NCBI RefSeq assembly: GCF_000003815.2
Contig: NW_023365590.1
Location: forward strand, 1 to 30,067
DNA: 30,067 nt
Direction of reading: 5' to 3'
Origin: Branchiostoma floridae
Taxonomy: Eukaryota; Chordata; Leptocardii; Amphioxiformes; Branchiostomatidae
The translations under genes and the position numbers were made by a program. The notes under the pieces are model-generated. The model saw only the letters and a program-made list of their open reading frames with translations, had not been told where the DNA came from and did not search any database. Shown piece after piece: positions 29,590 through 30,067 of the stretch. Every line of letters begins with the position of its first letter. Position 1 is the stretch's first letter.

Positions 29590-30067
29590 CCTGCTTGATA
29601 ATTATTAAAACGCATGCCATACTTGAATAAAAGAAAAGTTCACTGCAATAATAAATGTACCCACATCACTAGGAGCTGATAACGGTACTTAGACGTAGTT
29701 ATTGTACTGGAAATTGTTGAATGGCTTCATGTAATTTCATGATGAAAATCTTCTAAATGGAAGATTCGGCGTTTTTTTTCACTTTCGGAAAAATAGGAGC
29801 TGCCGGGCTTCTAAAAAAACAATTAGTTATGCATAGGGGCTCCTCTGGAAGATTATATTCTTCCATATGGGCCCGGGGTATATTGAGCAAGCTTTTTTTT
29901 TGACCTGGAATCAATTCACAATATTAATTCTCTTCTGGGAATAACTTACAGTCAAAATGTTCCATTATTGCGCAGGGGTGACTTGGAACAGTCCAATGTT
30001 GCGTGGGAATGGGTATGGCTGGAATATGCTGTATTTGCACCCAAGGAAATGTCGGCCTTTCTAGTAG
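29590..30067. other. No firm gene; possible exon at the window edge
   Basis: On the minus strand, the frame from the right edge down to a donor-like GACT|GTAAGT (about 29948) is open and reads through IPAIPIPTQHWTVPSHP. Without the neighbouring sequence it cannot be judged. Confidence 0.2.

Noticed and set aside
29948-30067. Possible minus-strand exon at the right edge
   Set aside because: Two different frames are open and the upstream part is outside the window, so neither can be preferred.

Overview
The window looks like repeat-rich nuclear DNA from a marine invertebrate, most likely a cephalochordate (amphioxus). This is inferred from the style of the sequence: phase-1 C-type lectin and trefoil exons, a Helitron, a DIRS-type retroelement, many small inverted-repeat elements with CpG-rich 'TTCGCGGTGG' cores, and frequent TACATGTA words. 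There are no bacterial operon features. Five runs of N show it is a draft scaffold.

Layout. 1-5288 (+) is a large uninterrupted Helitron Rep/helicase reading frame, cut by the left edge, whose N-terminus is an 11-copy 69-bp coding repeat. Its 3' side carries a 44-bp x3 repeat and a 21-copy 47/48-bp minisatellite (5347-6470). 7943-9409 (-) holds a three-exon secreted-protein gene: signal peptide, N-terminal half of a C-type lectin domain, and trefoil domain, all joined by phase-1 introns. 11.5-14.6 kb has only short exon candidates: an orphan plus-strand exon, a C2H2 zinc-finger terminal exon, an LINE-like fragment and a possible micropeptide gene. 15.28-16.01 kb is a 97-bp satellite that ends at the stop codon of a tyrosine recombinase. 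16.02-17.64 kb (-) is a 5'-truncated DIRS/Ngaro-like retroelement (end of reverse transcriptase, RNase H, then overlapping tyrosine recombinase with an assembly gap). 18.97-20.6 kb is a cluster of nested non-autonomous DNA elements. 20845-21873 (-) is a possible small four-exon gene of unknown function. 23.18 kb has a second copy of the CpG-rich element. 25.0-28.6 kb is a duplicated promoter-like unit of about 0.75 kb, one copy of which was split by a 2.14-kb foldback DNA transposon while the neighbouring copy keeps the empty site. 29.37 kb has another small inverted-repeat element with a 9-10 bp target duplication.

How it fits together. The window records mobile-element turnover more than a pathway. 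Coding capacity belongs mainly to a rolling-circle transposon (Helitron) and a tyrosine-recombinase retrotransposon, and several minisatellites sit inside or directly beside transposon ends. The host genes are sparse. The clearest is the lectin/trefoil gene, whose symmetric 1-1 exons fit exon shuffling of extracellular domains. Splice models here were built by eye from GT/AG sites and phase agreement and have no transcript support.
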